Source of the DNA: Pseudomonas sp. HMWF032
GTDB lineage: Bacteria > Pseudomonadota > Gammaproteobacteria > Pseudomonadales > Pseudomonadaceae
Length of the DNA: 64,000 nt
Reading direction: 5' to 3'
Assembly: GCF_003060885.1 (NCBI RefSeq)
Contig: NZ_QAIG01000005.1
Span: forward strand, 180,011-244,010
The notes under the pieces were generated by a model, which was not told the DNA's origin, searched no databases, and saw only the letters and a list, made by a program, of their open reading frames with translations. Positions 28,919 through 37,900 of the stretch are shown piece by piece (within the stretch, counting starts at the first letter, position 1; the number at the start of each line of letters is the position of its first letter). The position numbers and the translations under genes were made by a program.

Positions 28919-30571
28919 TCAGCGCACCTGATTGCGCCCGTTGTGCTTGGCCGCGTACAGCGCGCGGTCTGCTTTATCCAGCAGATCATCGGCACCTGTT
29001 GGTGCATCTTCGGTGGAGGAAATGCCGGCGCTCAGGGTGACCGAGAACTGCTGGCCATTGGCGATAAAGTGCAGTTCGGCAAAGCGCTGGCGGATTTCAT
29101 CGAGAATGCGCCGCGCCTGGTCAGACGGGCAGTCCGGCAGCACCACAAGGAATTCTTCACCGCCGTAGCGGCCGAGGCTGTCGATGCGCCGCAGGCGCTG
29201 GCGCAGCAGGTTGGCCAGGGCACGGATGACGTTGTCGCCAGCGGCATGGCCGTAGCTGTCGTTGACCTTTTTGAAGAAGTCGATATCCAGCATGGCTACG
29301 CTGGCCGGTTTACCGCTGCGCTGCGCACGCTCAAGCTCGACTGCCGCCTGTTCTTTGATATCGGCGTGTTTGAGCAGGCCGGTGAGGCTGTCGCGCGACA
29401 GCGCGTTGCTCAGCAGGCGCGCGCGCTGGGCGCGGGAAAACACGGCCGCCACCAGGGCGTTGTCGGAAATCGGTTTGGTGACGAAGTCATCGCCCGCCTT
29501 GATCAGGGCATTCATCTGTCGGTTGATGTCGGTTTCGGCCGAGAGGTAAACGATCGGTACACGCAGCCAGTCGTCGTTCATGCGGATGATCTGCGCCAGC
29601 TCCGGGCCGGTGCAGCCGGGCATGCTGACATCGAGCAGCACCACTTCGGGGTTGAAGCTGCGCATGCGGGAAAAGATCTCTGCCGGTTCGTGGAGCATTT
29701 CCACCAGCATGTTGGCACCGCGCAGGATCAGGCTGAAGCGGCTGGCCAGTTCGCGGTCGTCGTCAATGATCAAAACCCGGTAAGGCGCGCCTTGTTGCTG
29801 GGCAAAGCAGCGTTCCAGACGGTTTTCCAGTTGCGGGATGTCCACCGGCTTGGTGAAGAAGCCCAGGGCGCCGACACGCACGGCTTGTAGGTGGGTGGCA
29901 AAGTCGTCCTGAGTGGTAATCACCAGCAGCGGCAGCGGTTCATCCAGGCGCTGTTGCAGGTTGGCGGCATACTCCAGGCCGGTGAGGGCTTCGTCAGGCA
30001 GGTTGACGTCGACGATCAGCGCGTCCGGCAACTGCTTTTGCAGGGCCGCGTCGAGCTCGGCGATGCGGGTGAAGTGTTCGGCCTGGTAACCAAAGTTATT
30101 CAGTGTCAGGCGCATGCTTTCGCCAATCGCACGCTGATCTTCGAGGATATAGATGCGCCGCGCGCTGCTGTTGACGCGTGGCGTCTTGAAGGGCTGCGGG
30201 GCCTGCTCCTGTTGACGTTCGGCCTGGAACTGCTGGCTGGCCAGCTGTTGCAGGCTGCGGCTGAAGTCCTGCAGGCTCTGTTGTTCCTGCTGCAGGGTTT
30301 CCAGCCACTGATCGGCTTCCTGTTCCAGCTCACGGGCGCGCTGGCCGAGGCTGCTGAAGCCGAACGTGCCGGCGGCGCCGGCGAGCTTGTGCAACTGATC
30401 GCGCAGGGTTTGCAGGTGCTGTTGTTGCTCCAGCGGATCGGCGCTGTGCAGCAGGCCCTCGGCATTGCGGCCGAGGGCTGGCAGCTCCTCGTGCAAGCGC
30501 TGGGCGAAGGCATTGCTGAGCTGCTGCAGGCGTTGCTGCAGTTCATCGGCGGGGGGTTGGCCATTACTCAT
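28919..30571 (-). CDS. Hpt-REC-REC-GGDEF response regulator/diguanylate cyclase
   Basis: This 550-residue cytosolic protein has four parts. Residues 1-115 form an Hpt domain with the phospho-His H61 in LHKLAGAAGTFGF. Residues 137-258 are REC1, with acceptor D188 in LIVDVNLPDE and Lys in FFTKPVD. Residues 264-385 are REC2 with D314 in VLLDVSMPGCTGP and Lys in FVTKPIS. Residues 390-550 are a GGDEF domain with an intact GGEEF (470-474) and inhibitory RxxD site (R461-D464). It should make c-di-GMP under phosphorelay control. Its start overlaps the upstream regulator gene by 8 bp. Confidence 0.9.
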   Translation of the reverse strand: MSNGQPPADELQQRLQQLSNAFAQRLHEELPALGRNAEGLLHSADPLEQQQHLQTLRDQLHKLAGAAGTFGFSSLGQRARELEQEADQWLETLQQEQQSLQDFSRSLQQLASQQFQAERQQEQAPQPFKTPRVNSSARRIYILEDQRAIGESMRLTLNNFGYQAEHFTRIAELDAALQKQLPDALIVDVNLPDEALTGLEYAANLQQRLDEPLPLLVITTQDDFATHLQAVRVGALGFFTKPVDIPQLENRLERCFAQQQGAPYRVLIIDDDRELASRFSLILRGANMLVEMLHEPAEIFSRMRSFNPEVVLLDVSMPGCTGPELAQIIRMNDDWLRVPIVYLSAETDINRQMNALIKAGDDFVTKPISDNALVAAVFSRAQRARLLSNALSRDSLTGLLKHADIKEQAAVELERAQRSGKPASVAMLDIDFFKKVNDSYGHAAGDNVIRALANLLRQRLRRIDSLGRYGGEEFLVVLPDCPSDQARRILDEIRQRFAELHFIANGQQFSVTLSAGISSTEDAPTGADDLLDKADRALYAAKHNGRNQVR

Positions 30572-30950
30572 GAGCCTGGCTCCAGATTTGCCGCACCTGG
30601 GCGGCCAGTTGCATCGGGTCGAAGGGCTTGATGATCACATCACGGGCGCCGAGGCTGCGGTAGTGGGCTATTTCCGCCGGCTGTACCTTGGCGGTCATGA
30701 ATGCCACCGGCACTTGGTTGATGTCGATGAGTTGGGCGATTCGTGCCAGGGTTTGCGGCCCGTCCATGTCCGGCATCATCACATCCAGCAGGATAAAGTC
30801 CGGGGCAAAGTCTTGCAGTTGATCCAGTGCATCCTGGCCATTGGCACAGCTGAGCACTTGGAAGCCGCCAACGGCCTCCAGCGCCAGTTTGGCCACCGCC
30901 TGGATTGAAGGGTCGTCTTCCACATGCAGGATGCGCTGTAGTTCAGGCAT
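30564..30950 (-). CDS. Single-domain response regulator
   Basis: This 128-residue stand-alone receiver domain has the acidic pocket E11-D12-D13 (LHVEDDPS), phosphoacceptor D56 (ILLDVMMPDMDG), the switch T87 region and conserved K108 (VIIKPF). It has no output domain, like CheY or Spo0F, so it works by protein contact or as a phospho-shuttle. It begins 1 bp after the end of the large kinase gene and overlaps the Hpt-REC-REC-GGDEF gene by 8 bp, placing it between kinase and Hpt protein in a probable relay. Confidence 0.93.
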   Translation of the reverse strand: MPELQRILHVEDDPSIQAVAKLALEAVGGFQVLSCANGQDALDQLQDFAPDFILLDVMMPDMDGPQTLARIAQLIDINQVPVAFMTAKVQPAEIAHYRSLGARDVIIKPFDPMQLAAQVRQIWSQAHE

Positions 30951-30951
30951 A

Positions 30952-33900
30952 TCAGGTGTTCTCGGCGCTGGAGAGCGACTCAGGTGTCGGTTCTGCAGCC
31001 AGATTAGTCAGTTCAAACCAGAAAGTCGCGCCCTGTCCGGGCGGCGAGTCGAAACCAATGCGGCCGTCCATGCGCTCGATGATTTCCTTGCTGATGGCCA
31101 GGCCCAGGCCTGTGCCGCCTTTCTGTCGGGTATCGGTGGCATCCGCTTGGGAAAACTTGCTGAAAATCCGCGATTGGAAATTTTCCGGCACGCCCGGGCC
31201 ATGGTCGCTGACGCTGACCCTGACCTGCTGACCCTGATGGGTCACTTGTACGTCAACCGTCTGCCCGGCAGGAGAGAATTTCGCTGCGTTGGACAGCAGG
31301 TTGGCCAGCACTTGTGCCAGGCGCAGGCGGTCAACCTGCACCACGGCTGGGGTGGCTTCGGTTTGCAATTTCAGTTGTACGCGGAAGTGCTCGGCATACG
31401 GCTGATTCTCTTCGATGGCCTGTTCCAGTAGCGGCTGTAGAGGCTCGGGCCGCAGTTCGAAGAACATCTTGCCCGCGACCAGTTTTTCCATGTCCAGCAG
31501 GTCATTGATCAGCAGGTTGAGGCGTTGGCTGTTGTCCTGGGCGATTTGCAGCATTTGCTGCATGCCGGCGGGCACGGCACCGAGGGCGCCGCCGTTGACC
31601 AGACCGAGGGAGCCGGCGATGGCGGTCAATGGTGTACGCAGTTCATGGCTGACGGTGGAGACGAACTCGTTTTTCATCCGTTCGATGCGTTTACGCTCCT
31701 CGATATCACGGATCACCGCAATAAAACGCCGTTCGCCCTGGTGGCTGATCTGTGAGATGGCCAGCTCGATGGTGAAGGTTTCGCCGTTGCTGCGCAGGGC
31801 CGTCAGTTCGATTTCCTTACCGAGCATCTGCTGGATACCGGTTTTCAGGAAATGACTGAGGTAGCGGGCGCGCATCGAACGTTGCGGCTCGGGCAGCAAC
31901 AGGGTGGCACGGTGCCCGGAAACCTCCAGGTGGCTATAGCCGAAAATACGTTCGGCAGCGAGGTTGAAGGTTTCGATATAGCCCTGCTGGTCGATGGTGA
32001 TGATCGCATCGAGTACGTTGTCGAGCAGGGCTCGCAGGTAATCCTCACGTTCACGAATGGCCATTTCTGTGGCGATGCGTTCGTTGAAGTCCTGGATTTG
32101 CACCACAAAGTGCACCGGTTGGTCGTTGCTGTCGCGCACCAGAGAGACGCTGAGCAGCACCCAGATGATCCGCCCCTGGCTGTCCAGGTAGCGTTTCTCC
32201 ATCTGGTAGGTGTTGACCTCGCCTGCCAGCAGTTCTTCGACATGCTGCAGGTCGGCGTCCAGGTCGTCAGGGTGGGTGATTTGCTGAAAGCTGGTTCGCT
32301 GCAATTGCTCGCGGCTATAGCCGAGCATGCTGCAGAGCACTTCGTTGACTTCCAGCCACTGGCCTTGCAGGGACACCAATGCCATGCCCTGCGGCGCGGT
32401 ACTGAAGGCACTGCTAAAGCGCTGTTGGCTAAGGCGCAATTGGTCTTCCACGGCTTTGCGGTCGCTGATGTCCCAGATAAACCCGGAGATCCACTGCAAC
32501 TGGCCGTCGTTGTCATATTCGCCACGGCCTTTTTCACGCACCCAGACGCTGTGGCCATCGGCATGCAGCAGGCGATAGGTCAGTTCAAAGGATTCCTGAC
32601 GTTCGACCGCGGCCACCGCGCGGTAGGTGATCGGCAGGTCATCGGGGTGCACCACGCTGGCGAAGCTGCGGATGCGGTTGTTGATGAAGTCATAGGCCGG
32701 GTAGCCGCTGAGGCTGTGGATCTCTTCGCTGAGGTAGCTCATCGACCAGTCCGCATCGTTGCGGCAGCGATAGACCGCCCCTGGCAGGTTGGCCACCAAG
32801 CCGCGGAAGCGACTCTCGCTCTTTTGCAGGGCTCGGGCGGTCTGCTGCAGTTCGTTGATGTCGCTGGCAATACCCAGGTAGCCGCTGATATGGCCCCGGC
32901 CATCGCGCATGGCACTGACGGTGAGGTTGACGGTACGCGGTTCGCCATTCTTGCGCAGGTAAGTCCACTGCCGCGTTTCCGGCTCGCCTTTGGCCGGGAT
33001 GCAGGTGAGGACGGCAAAACCCTGGATGACCTGGCCTTCCTGCAGGCTGAGTTGGTGAGCGCGAGCCTGGATTTCGTCTTCGCGATGAAACAAAACAGGG
33101 CTGTGTTGGCCAATAACTTCGGCACTGCGGTAGCCCAGCAGGCGTTCGGCGCCGGAGTTAAACAGGGTAATCAGACCATCCAGATCGCTGGTGATGATGC
33201 TTACACCGGTGGCAGAGTCGAGTACGGCCTGGAGAAAGCGCCGAGCTTCGCGGGTCTGCTCTTCATGTTGCAGACGCTCCAGGGTGGCGCCGACCCAGCG
33301 GGCGAACAGGCGCATGAACTCTTCGTCAGCATCGTCGAAACTGCTGCGGGCGCTGCTGGCTGCAAAGCACAGGGTGCCAAAGCGTTGGCCGGCCACCCAG
33401 ACGCTGGTGCCGATATAGCTTTCCAGCGCAAAAAGCGGGTAGCAGGGATGCGTGGCATGTTCGCTCTGACTCATGGCGGCGATGGCCAGTACGTCTGTAC
33501 TGCGCAGGGCGATGCTGCAGTAAGTGTCGCCCAAGCTGAAACACTGGCCGTCCTGCAGGCCAGTGTGGGGGGATACCTGAACCATGACCCGGTAGGTGTC
33601 ACCTTCAACTTGGCTGATGATGCCAATCGGCATGCCATAGAACGCGGCGCCCAGTTGCAGGGCCTGCCGCAGTTGCTCGTGGGTACTCAGTTTGGGCAGG
33701 GCGGCGATTTCATTGAGTGCATGTAGCGCGGCCTGTTGGCGTTGCATGCGCACTTGAGTCTGTTCGCGTTGCTGATCACGGCGCAGTGCTTCCAGGAGTT
33801 GGCCGAGGGTGGTCAACAGGGGTTGCAGCTGTACGGCAAAGTCAGCGCTGTAGCCGCCCTCGCGGTTGGCCAGGCCGAGCATGCCGAGCAGTTCGCCGTT

Positions 33901-35418
33901 GGCATGGATGGGCAGGCCGGCAAACGCCTGCAGCGCTGGGTGGCCGGACGGCAGGCCGCCGCTATGCGGGTGGTTGGCCGGATCATTGCTGATCAGCGCC
34001 TTGCCACTGCGGATGACCTGGCCGAACAGGTTGGCGAGGTTATGGAACTCCAGGCCAGCCGCTGCACGCATATCGTAGTCCGCGTGGCTGTGTTCATCCC
34101 AGGCGATGTTGCTGATGGCAAAGGTGCGCAAGAACGGGGCGCCTTGCGCATCGGCAAGGATTTCGCCGATAAAACCGAATTGGCTGGCTGTGAGGTCGAG
34201 AATCCGCTTGAGCAAGGCATCGAAGGCTTCGCGCTGGTTATGCGCATTGATATACGCCGCCTGTGCCTCGCTGATCAGGCCGAGCAACTTGCGCGAAGCT
34301 TCGCTTTGCTGATGCTTGTCCTGCAGTTCCTGATGATGGCGTCGCAGCAGCATCTGGCTGCTGTAGCGGGTTGCTTGCAGGAGCAATAACAGCAACGCTT
34401 CTGCTGCCAGCCAGGCGAGTAGCCACTTGCCCATCAGCCAGCGTTTTTCTTGTTGGTGATGGTCATGGAGTGCACTGATGTCGCGCCAGGTCAGGGCGAC
34501 CACTGTCGGTGCATCGCCCGGCTGGGCGACGGCTGGATAGCGGTCGAGTGGCAGTTGATTGAGCAGGTATGTCTGCCCGTGGTCTTGCAGCAGTCGCAGG
34601 CTGTCGCCTGTGGCCGGTTCAGGCAGCAGATTGCGGCTTTGCCAGTGCTGCGCTTCGGGGCGTGAGAAACCTTCCAGGTACCAGGTCGGAGGCGTGCTGG
34701 ATGCTCCCGCCGGGCGTTCAGCGGAGTATTCGCTCAAGGCCGCACGGGTCATGCGCAGGGCAATGCCTGCGCCTAGCTCGCGATCCAGCTGTTGCAGGTT
34801 GTGCGCCAGATTCAGGCTGATCTCCAGCGCCCCAATGGTCAATGGCGCCTGGTTGCCCTCGACCTGCAGCGGGATGATGGCGCGTGATACCAGGCCTTCT
34901 TCGGAATCCCCCAAGCCACTCTTGCGGGTGGCCGACTGCAGGGCGTCAAGCAACATGCGCCGGGGGGCTTGCGGCTGGTCGGCAAAGCGTTCTGGCTGGT
35001 GTACGCGCAGCAATACTGTGCTATCGGCCAGGTGCAGGGTGAGGCTGAACGGGTGGCTCTGTTGCAGGTTACGCCAGCGTGGCGCCAGGCGTGCGAACAG
35101 TTGCCCGCGGATGTTTTGCAAGGCGCGCGCCTGGTCTTCAACCTGTGGATTCAGGGTTGCCGCCTCACGCACCAGTTCAACCAGCCAGGCATCCGCAACC
35201 AGGGTTTCGCCGAGCAGTTGCGCCTGGTGCTCCATGTTCTGTTGGGCACTGCGCAAGGCCAGGCGCTGCGCCTCATGCAGGTGGGTAAGCTGCATCTGCC
35301 AAAGCGCTTCACGCTCATTGATGGCGGCCGTGCCCAAGACAATGAACAGCAGCGCCAGGCTGAAACTGCCGAAACCGACGATCCAGTGGATCATCGAGGG
35401 CTTTACCTTTGTGTGCAT
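30952..35418 (-). CDS. Large membrane-bound multi-sensor histidine kinase (dCACHE-GAF-GAF-PASx4-HisKA-HATPase)
   Basis: This protein has 1488 residues, far longer than most kinases. A membrane segment at about 10-33 and another at about 330-350 flank a periplasmic region whose LLRVHQPERFADQP and GLGDSEEGLVSRAIIPLQVEG resemble the double-CACHE sensor domain (PF14827 type). Two GAF domains follow (about 370-550 and 560-715), then four PAS/PAC repeats (about 720-1225). The HisKA box is FVSTVSHELRTPLTAIAGS, and the ATPase has NLLSNAAKFSP, DHGPGVP and GGTGLGLAISKEI. There is no receiver domain; the regulator gene 1 bp downstream supplies one. The start ATG overlaps the upstream stop by one base; a TTG at 35421 is an alternative. 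Confidence 0.9.
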   Translation of the reverse strand: MHTKVKPSMIHWIVGFGSFSLALLFIVLGTAAINEREALWQMQLTHLHEAQRLALRSAQQNMEHQAQLLGETLVADAWLVELVREAATLNPQVEDQARALQNIRGQLFARLAPRWRNLQQSHPFSLTLHLADSTVLLRVHQPERFADQPQAPRRMLLDALQSATRKSGLGDSEEGLVSRAIIPLQVEGNQAPLTIGALEISLNLAHNLQQLDRELGAGIALRMTRAALSEYSAERPAGASSTPPTWYLEGFSRPEAQHWQSRNLLPEPATGDSLRLLQDHGQTYLLNQLPLDRYPAVAQPGDAPTVVALTWRDISALHDHHQQEKRWLMGKWLLAWLAAEALLLLLLQATRYSSQMLLRRHHQELQDKHQQSEASRKLLGLISEAQAAYINAHNQREAFDALLKRILDLTASQFGFIGEILADAQGAPFLRTFAISNIAWDEHSHADYDMRAAAGLEFHNLANLFGQVIRSGKALISNDPANHPHSGGLPSGHPALQAFAGLPIHANGELLGMLGLANREGGYSADFAVQLQPLLTTLGQLLEALRRDQQREQTQVRMQRQQAALHALNEIAALPKLSTHEQLRQALQLGAAFYGMPIGIISQVEGDTYRVMVQVSPHTGLQDGQCFSLGDTYCSIALRSTDVLAIAAMSQSEHATHPCYPLFALESYIGTSVWVAGQRFGTLCFAASSARSSFDDADEEFMRLFARWVGATLERLQHEEQTREARRFLQAVLDSATGVSIITSDLDGLITLFNSGAERLLGYRSAEVIGQHSPVLFHREDEIQARAHQLSLQEGQVIQGFAVLTCIPAKGEPETRQWTYLRKNGEPRTVNLTVSAMRDGRGHISGYLGIASDINELQQTARALQKSESRFRGLVANLPGAVYRCRNDADWSMSYLSEEIHSLSGYPAYDFINNRIRSFASVVHPDDLPITYRAVAAVERQESFELTYRLLHADGHSVWVREKGRGEYDNDGQLQWISGFIWDISDRKAVEDQLRLSQQRFSSAFSTAPQGMALVSLQGQWLEVNEVLCSMLGYSREQLQRTSFQQITHPDDLDADLQHVEELLAGEVNTYQMEKRYLDSQGRIIWVLLSVSLVRDSNDQPVHFVVQIQDFNERIATEMAIREREDYLRALLDNVLDAIITIDQQGYIETFNLAAERIFGYSHLEVSGHRATLLLPEPQRSMRARYLSHFLKTGIQQMLGKEIELTALRSNGETFTIELAISQISHQGERRFIAVIRDIEERKRIERMKNEFVSTVSHELRTPLTAIAGSLGLVNGGALGAVPAGMQQMLQIAQDNSQRLNLLINDLLDMEKLVAGKMFFELRPEPLQPLLEQAIEENQPYAEHFRVQLKLQTEATPAVVQVDRLRLAQVLANLLSNAAKFSPAGQTVDVQVTHQGQQVRVSVSDHGPGVPENFQSRIFSKFSQADATDTRQKGGTGLGLAISKEIIERMDGRIGFDSPPGQGATFWFELTNLAAEPTPESLSSAENT

Positions 35419-37733
35419 CAATAGGCCCCGGGACGAATGACGCTGTTGCTCCCGTGATACACGGGTGGCTGGGCATTTTCCAGCTGTTCTGTGAGTGCAG
35501 CGGCCGGCTGCGGCCGACCGAAATGGTAGCCCTGGCCATGGTCACAGCCGAGCTGACGCAGCAACTCAAGCTGTTCCACGCGTTCAATGCCCTCGGCCAA
35601 AATCTTTAGCCCCATGCTGTGACCGAGGGCGATTACTGCACGGGTAATGGCGATGTCGTCCTGGTCATCAGGCAGGCCGGCGACAAAACTCTGGTCAAGC
35701 TTGAGCTTGTGTACGGGCAAGCGCTTGAGGCGGGCGAGTGAGCTGTAGCCGGTCCCAAAGTCATCAATAGCCAGACGCACGCCCAGGTTACGCAGGCGTT
35801 CGAGTAGCCTGAGGGCGGTATCAGGATCATCCATCACCGCACTTTCGGTCACTTCAAGCTCCAGGCAGGCGGCGGGTAGACCGCTGTCGCTCAATACTTC
35901 AGCAACCCGCAGGTCCAGTTCGCCACGGCTGAACAGGCGGCTGGAAATGTTGACCGCAACAAACTGCAGGTTAATGCCCGCTGCCTGCCAGGCGACCATC
36001 TGTCGACAGCTCTGTTGCAGAACCCAGGCATCAATGGCGCTGATCAGGCCGGTTTCTTCGGCTATCGGGATGAACTCGCCAGGCCCGACCAAACCGCGTT
36101 GCGGGTGTTCCCAGCGCACCAGAGCTTCGACGCCGATCAGCTGCTGGCTATGCAGGCAGAGCAGTGGTTGGTAGTAGACCCGCAGTTCCTGGCTATCCAG
36201 CGCATGGCGCAGGGCGCTGGCCAGTTCGACGCGCTGGTGGGCATGGGCCGTCAGCTCCTGGCTGTAGAAGGCATAGCTCTCGCGGCCGCCACTTTTCGCC
36301 TTGAACAGCGCCGAGTCGGCATTGCGTAGCACCTGGGCGACATCCTGTGCATCTTCCGGGTATAGACAGATGCCAATACTGGCGGTCACAAACAGTTCGT
36401 GGTCAGCCACTTCGAAGCCGGTGGCCAGGCAGCTTTGCAGGCGCTGCGCCATAACCGCAGCCTGTTCGGCGCTTTGGCATTGTTCGTAAAGCAGGCCGAA
36501 CTCGTCACCCCCGAGGCGGGCCAGGGTCATGCGCTTACCCAGTTGCTCGCCGAGTCGCTCCCCCACGGCTTTCAACAGCAGGTCACCGATGTTGTGGCCG
36601 AGGCTTTCGTTGATGTGCTTGAAGTGGTCGAGGTCGATCAATAGCACCGCCCCCGTGTGCTGGTCGCTGCGGTCGCGCTCCAGTGCGTGCTCGACCCGCT
36701 CGGTGAACAGCAGGCGGTTGGGCAGGTTGCTTAGCGGGTCGTGGTGGGCGAGGTAGTCCAGCTCACGCTGCGAGCGCTTGAGGGCGCTGATATCGGAAAA
36801 CACGGCCACATAGTGGCTGATCTCGCCTTGCTCGTCATGAATCACCCGGATGCATTGCCACTGCGGGTAGATTTCGCCGTTCTTGCGGCGGTTCCACACT
36901 TCGCCACTCCAGGAGCCGCGTTGTTGCAGGGTATGCCACAGGTTGTCGTAGAAGCCTTTGTCATGACGGCCGGACTTCAGCAGGCTGGGTGATTGGCCGA
37001 GGATTTCCGCTTGTTCATAGCCGGTGATACGGGTAAAGGCCGGGTTGCAGTGAACGATACGCTGCTCGGCGTCGGTGACCAGTACGCCTTCCTGGGTGGC
37101 ATCAAACACGGCAGCCGCCTGGCGCAGGCTGTCTTCATCACGGCGGCGCTGGGTGATGTCGCAGGCGGTGCCGATCAGTCGCTCGGCGTGTCCTGATGGA
37201 TTGAACAACAGGCGGCCGCGGAACTGAATCCAGCGGTAGCTGTTATCGGCTTGGCGCAGGCGATAGTTGATCTCGTAGGGCACCGGGTTGGATGCCTCCA
37301 GGCGCTGTTGCAAGGTGCGCTCGAAGGCCTCGCGATCATGCGGGTGCAGGTGTTCTAGCCATTGTGGCTGGTCGATCTCGCTGGGCGAGCCGAGCAACGC
37401 TGCGTAGCCGGGGGAGAAATACAGTTGATGGCTTTGCAGGTCCCAGTCCCACAGGCCGTCCTGGGCGGCATCCAATGCCTGTTGCAGGCGTTTCTCACTG
37501 TGCTGCAGGGCTTCGCGACTGCGTTGATGCTGACGGTGATGGGTGCGCAGGATGACAAACAGCAGAACGCCGGTCACGCCGACAAAGGCCAGGCCTTTTA
37601 ACAGTTGCGCGCGCTCCAGCTGCTCAAGGGACAACCCCAGAGCGATCAGCTGGCTGTCACTGAATAATACCCAGAGGCTGGCCGCCAGGAGGTAGGCGAG
37701 GGTCAAACGCCAGGCACTAAAAGATGCAGTCAT
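35418..37733 (-). CDS. Membrane PAS-PAS-GGDEF-EAL cyclic-di-GMP enzyme
   Basis: This 771-residue protein has two N-terminal membrane segments (about 8-28 and 46-64), two PAS/PAC domains (about 82-320), a GGDEF domain (about 330-490, intact ARLGGDEFGLLYE, but no RxxD site at the usual spot) and an EAL domain (about 510-765) with GVEALVRWEHP, LELEVTESAVM, AIDDFGTGYSS, KLDQSF and AEGIERVEQ. Both domains could be active; net phosphodiesterase activity regulated by GTP binding is common for this layout. It resembles PA0285 (PipA), which is also next to desA in P. aeruginosa. It is the first gene of the five-gene operon and is divergent from desA. Confidence 0.9.
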   Translation of the reverse strand: MTASFSAWRLTLAYLLAASLWVLFSDSQLIALGLSLEQLERAQLLKGLAFVGVTGVLLFVILRTHHRQHQRSREALQHSEKRLQQALDAAQDGLWDWDLQSHQLYFSPGYAALLGSPSEIDQPQWLEHLHPHDREAFERTLQQRLEASNPVPYEINYRLRQADNSYRWIQFRGRLLFNPSGHAERLIGTACDITQRRRDEDSLRQAAAVFDATQEGVLVTDAEQRIVHCNPAFTRITGYEQAEILGQSPSLLKSGRHDKGFYDNLWHTLQQRGSWSGEVWNRRKNGEIYPQWQCIRVIHDEQGEISHYVAVFSDISALKRSQRELDYLAHHDPLSNLPNRLLFTERVEHALERDRSDQHTGAVLLIDLDHFKHINESLGHNIGDLLLKAVGERLGEQLGKRMTLARLGGDEFGLLYEQCQSAEQAAVMAQRLQSCLATGFEVADHELFVTASIGICLYPEDAQDVAQVLRNADSALFKAKSGGRESYAFYSQELTAHAHQRVELASALRHALDSQELRVYYQPLLCLHSQQLIGVEALVRWEHPQRGLVGPGEFIPIAEETGLISAIDAWVLQQSCRQMVAWQAAGINLQFVAVNISSRLFSRGELDLRVAEVLSDSGLPAACLELEVTESAVMDDPDTALRLLERLRNLGVRLAIDDFGTGYSSLARLKRLPVHKLKLDQSFVAGLPDDQDDIAITRAVIALGHSMGLKILAEGIERVEQLELLRQLGCDHGQGYHFGRPQPAAALTEQLENAQPPVYHGSNSVIRPGAY

Positions 37734-37900
37734 GGGCTACGGGTCAATCCATTGTCGGGGGCAGCAGTATAGAGGTTGGTCAGGGGGCGGCATTCTTATG
37801 CAAAAGACCAACTGGTTTTCTGATCCGGGTCAGGGATAATGTGTACAGATGTGCGCTAAAAAACCGCCATGTCTTTCCTTTTTTATGAGGCACGTGATCC

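Noticed and set aside
31852..33726. A 624-codon open frame opposite the large kinase
   Set aside because: It lies within the kinase gene whose PAS/GAF pattern is unmistakable on the other strand; no family similarity is seen.
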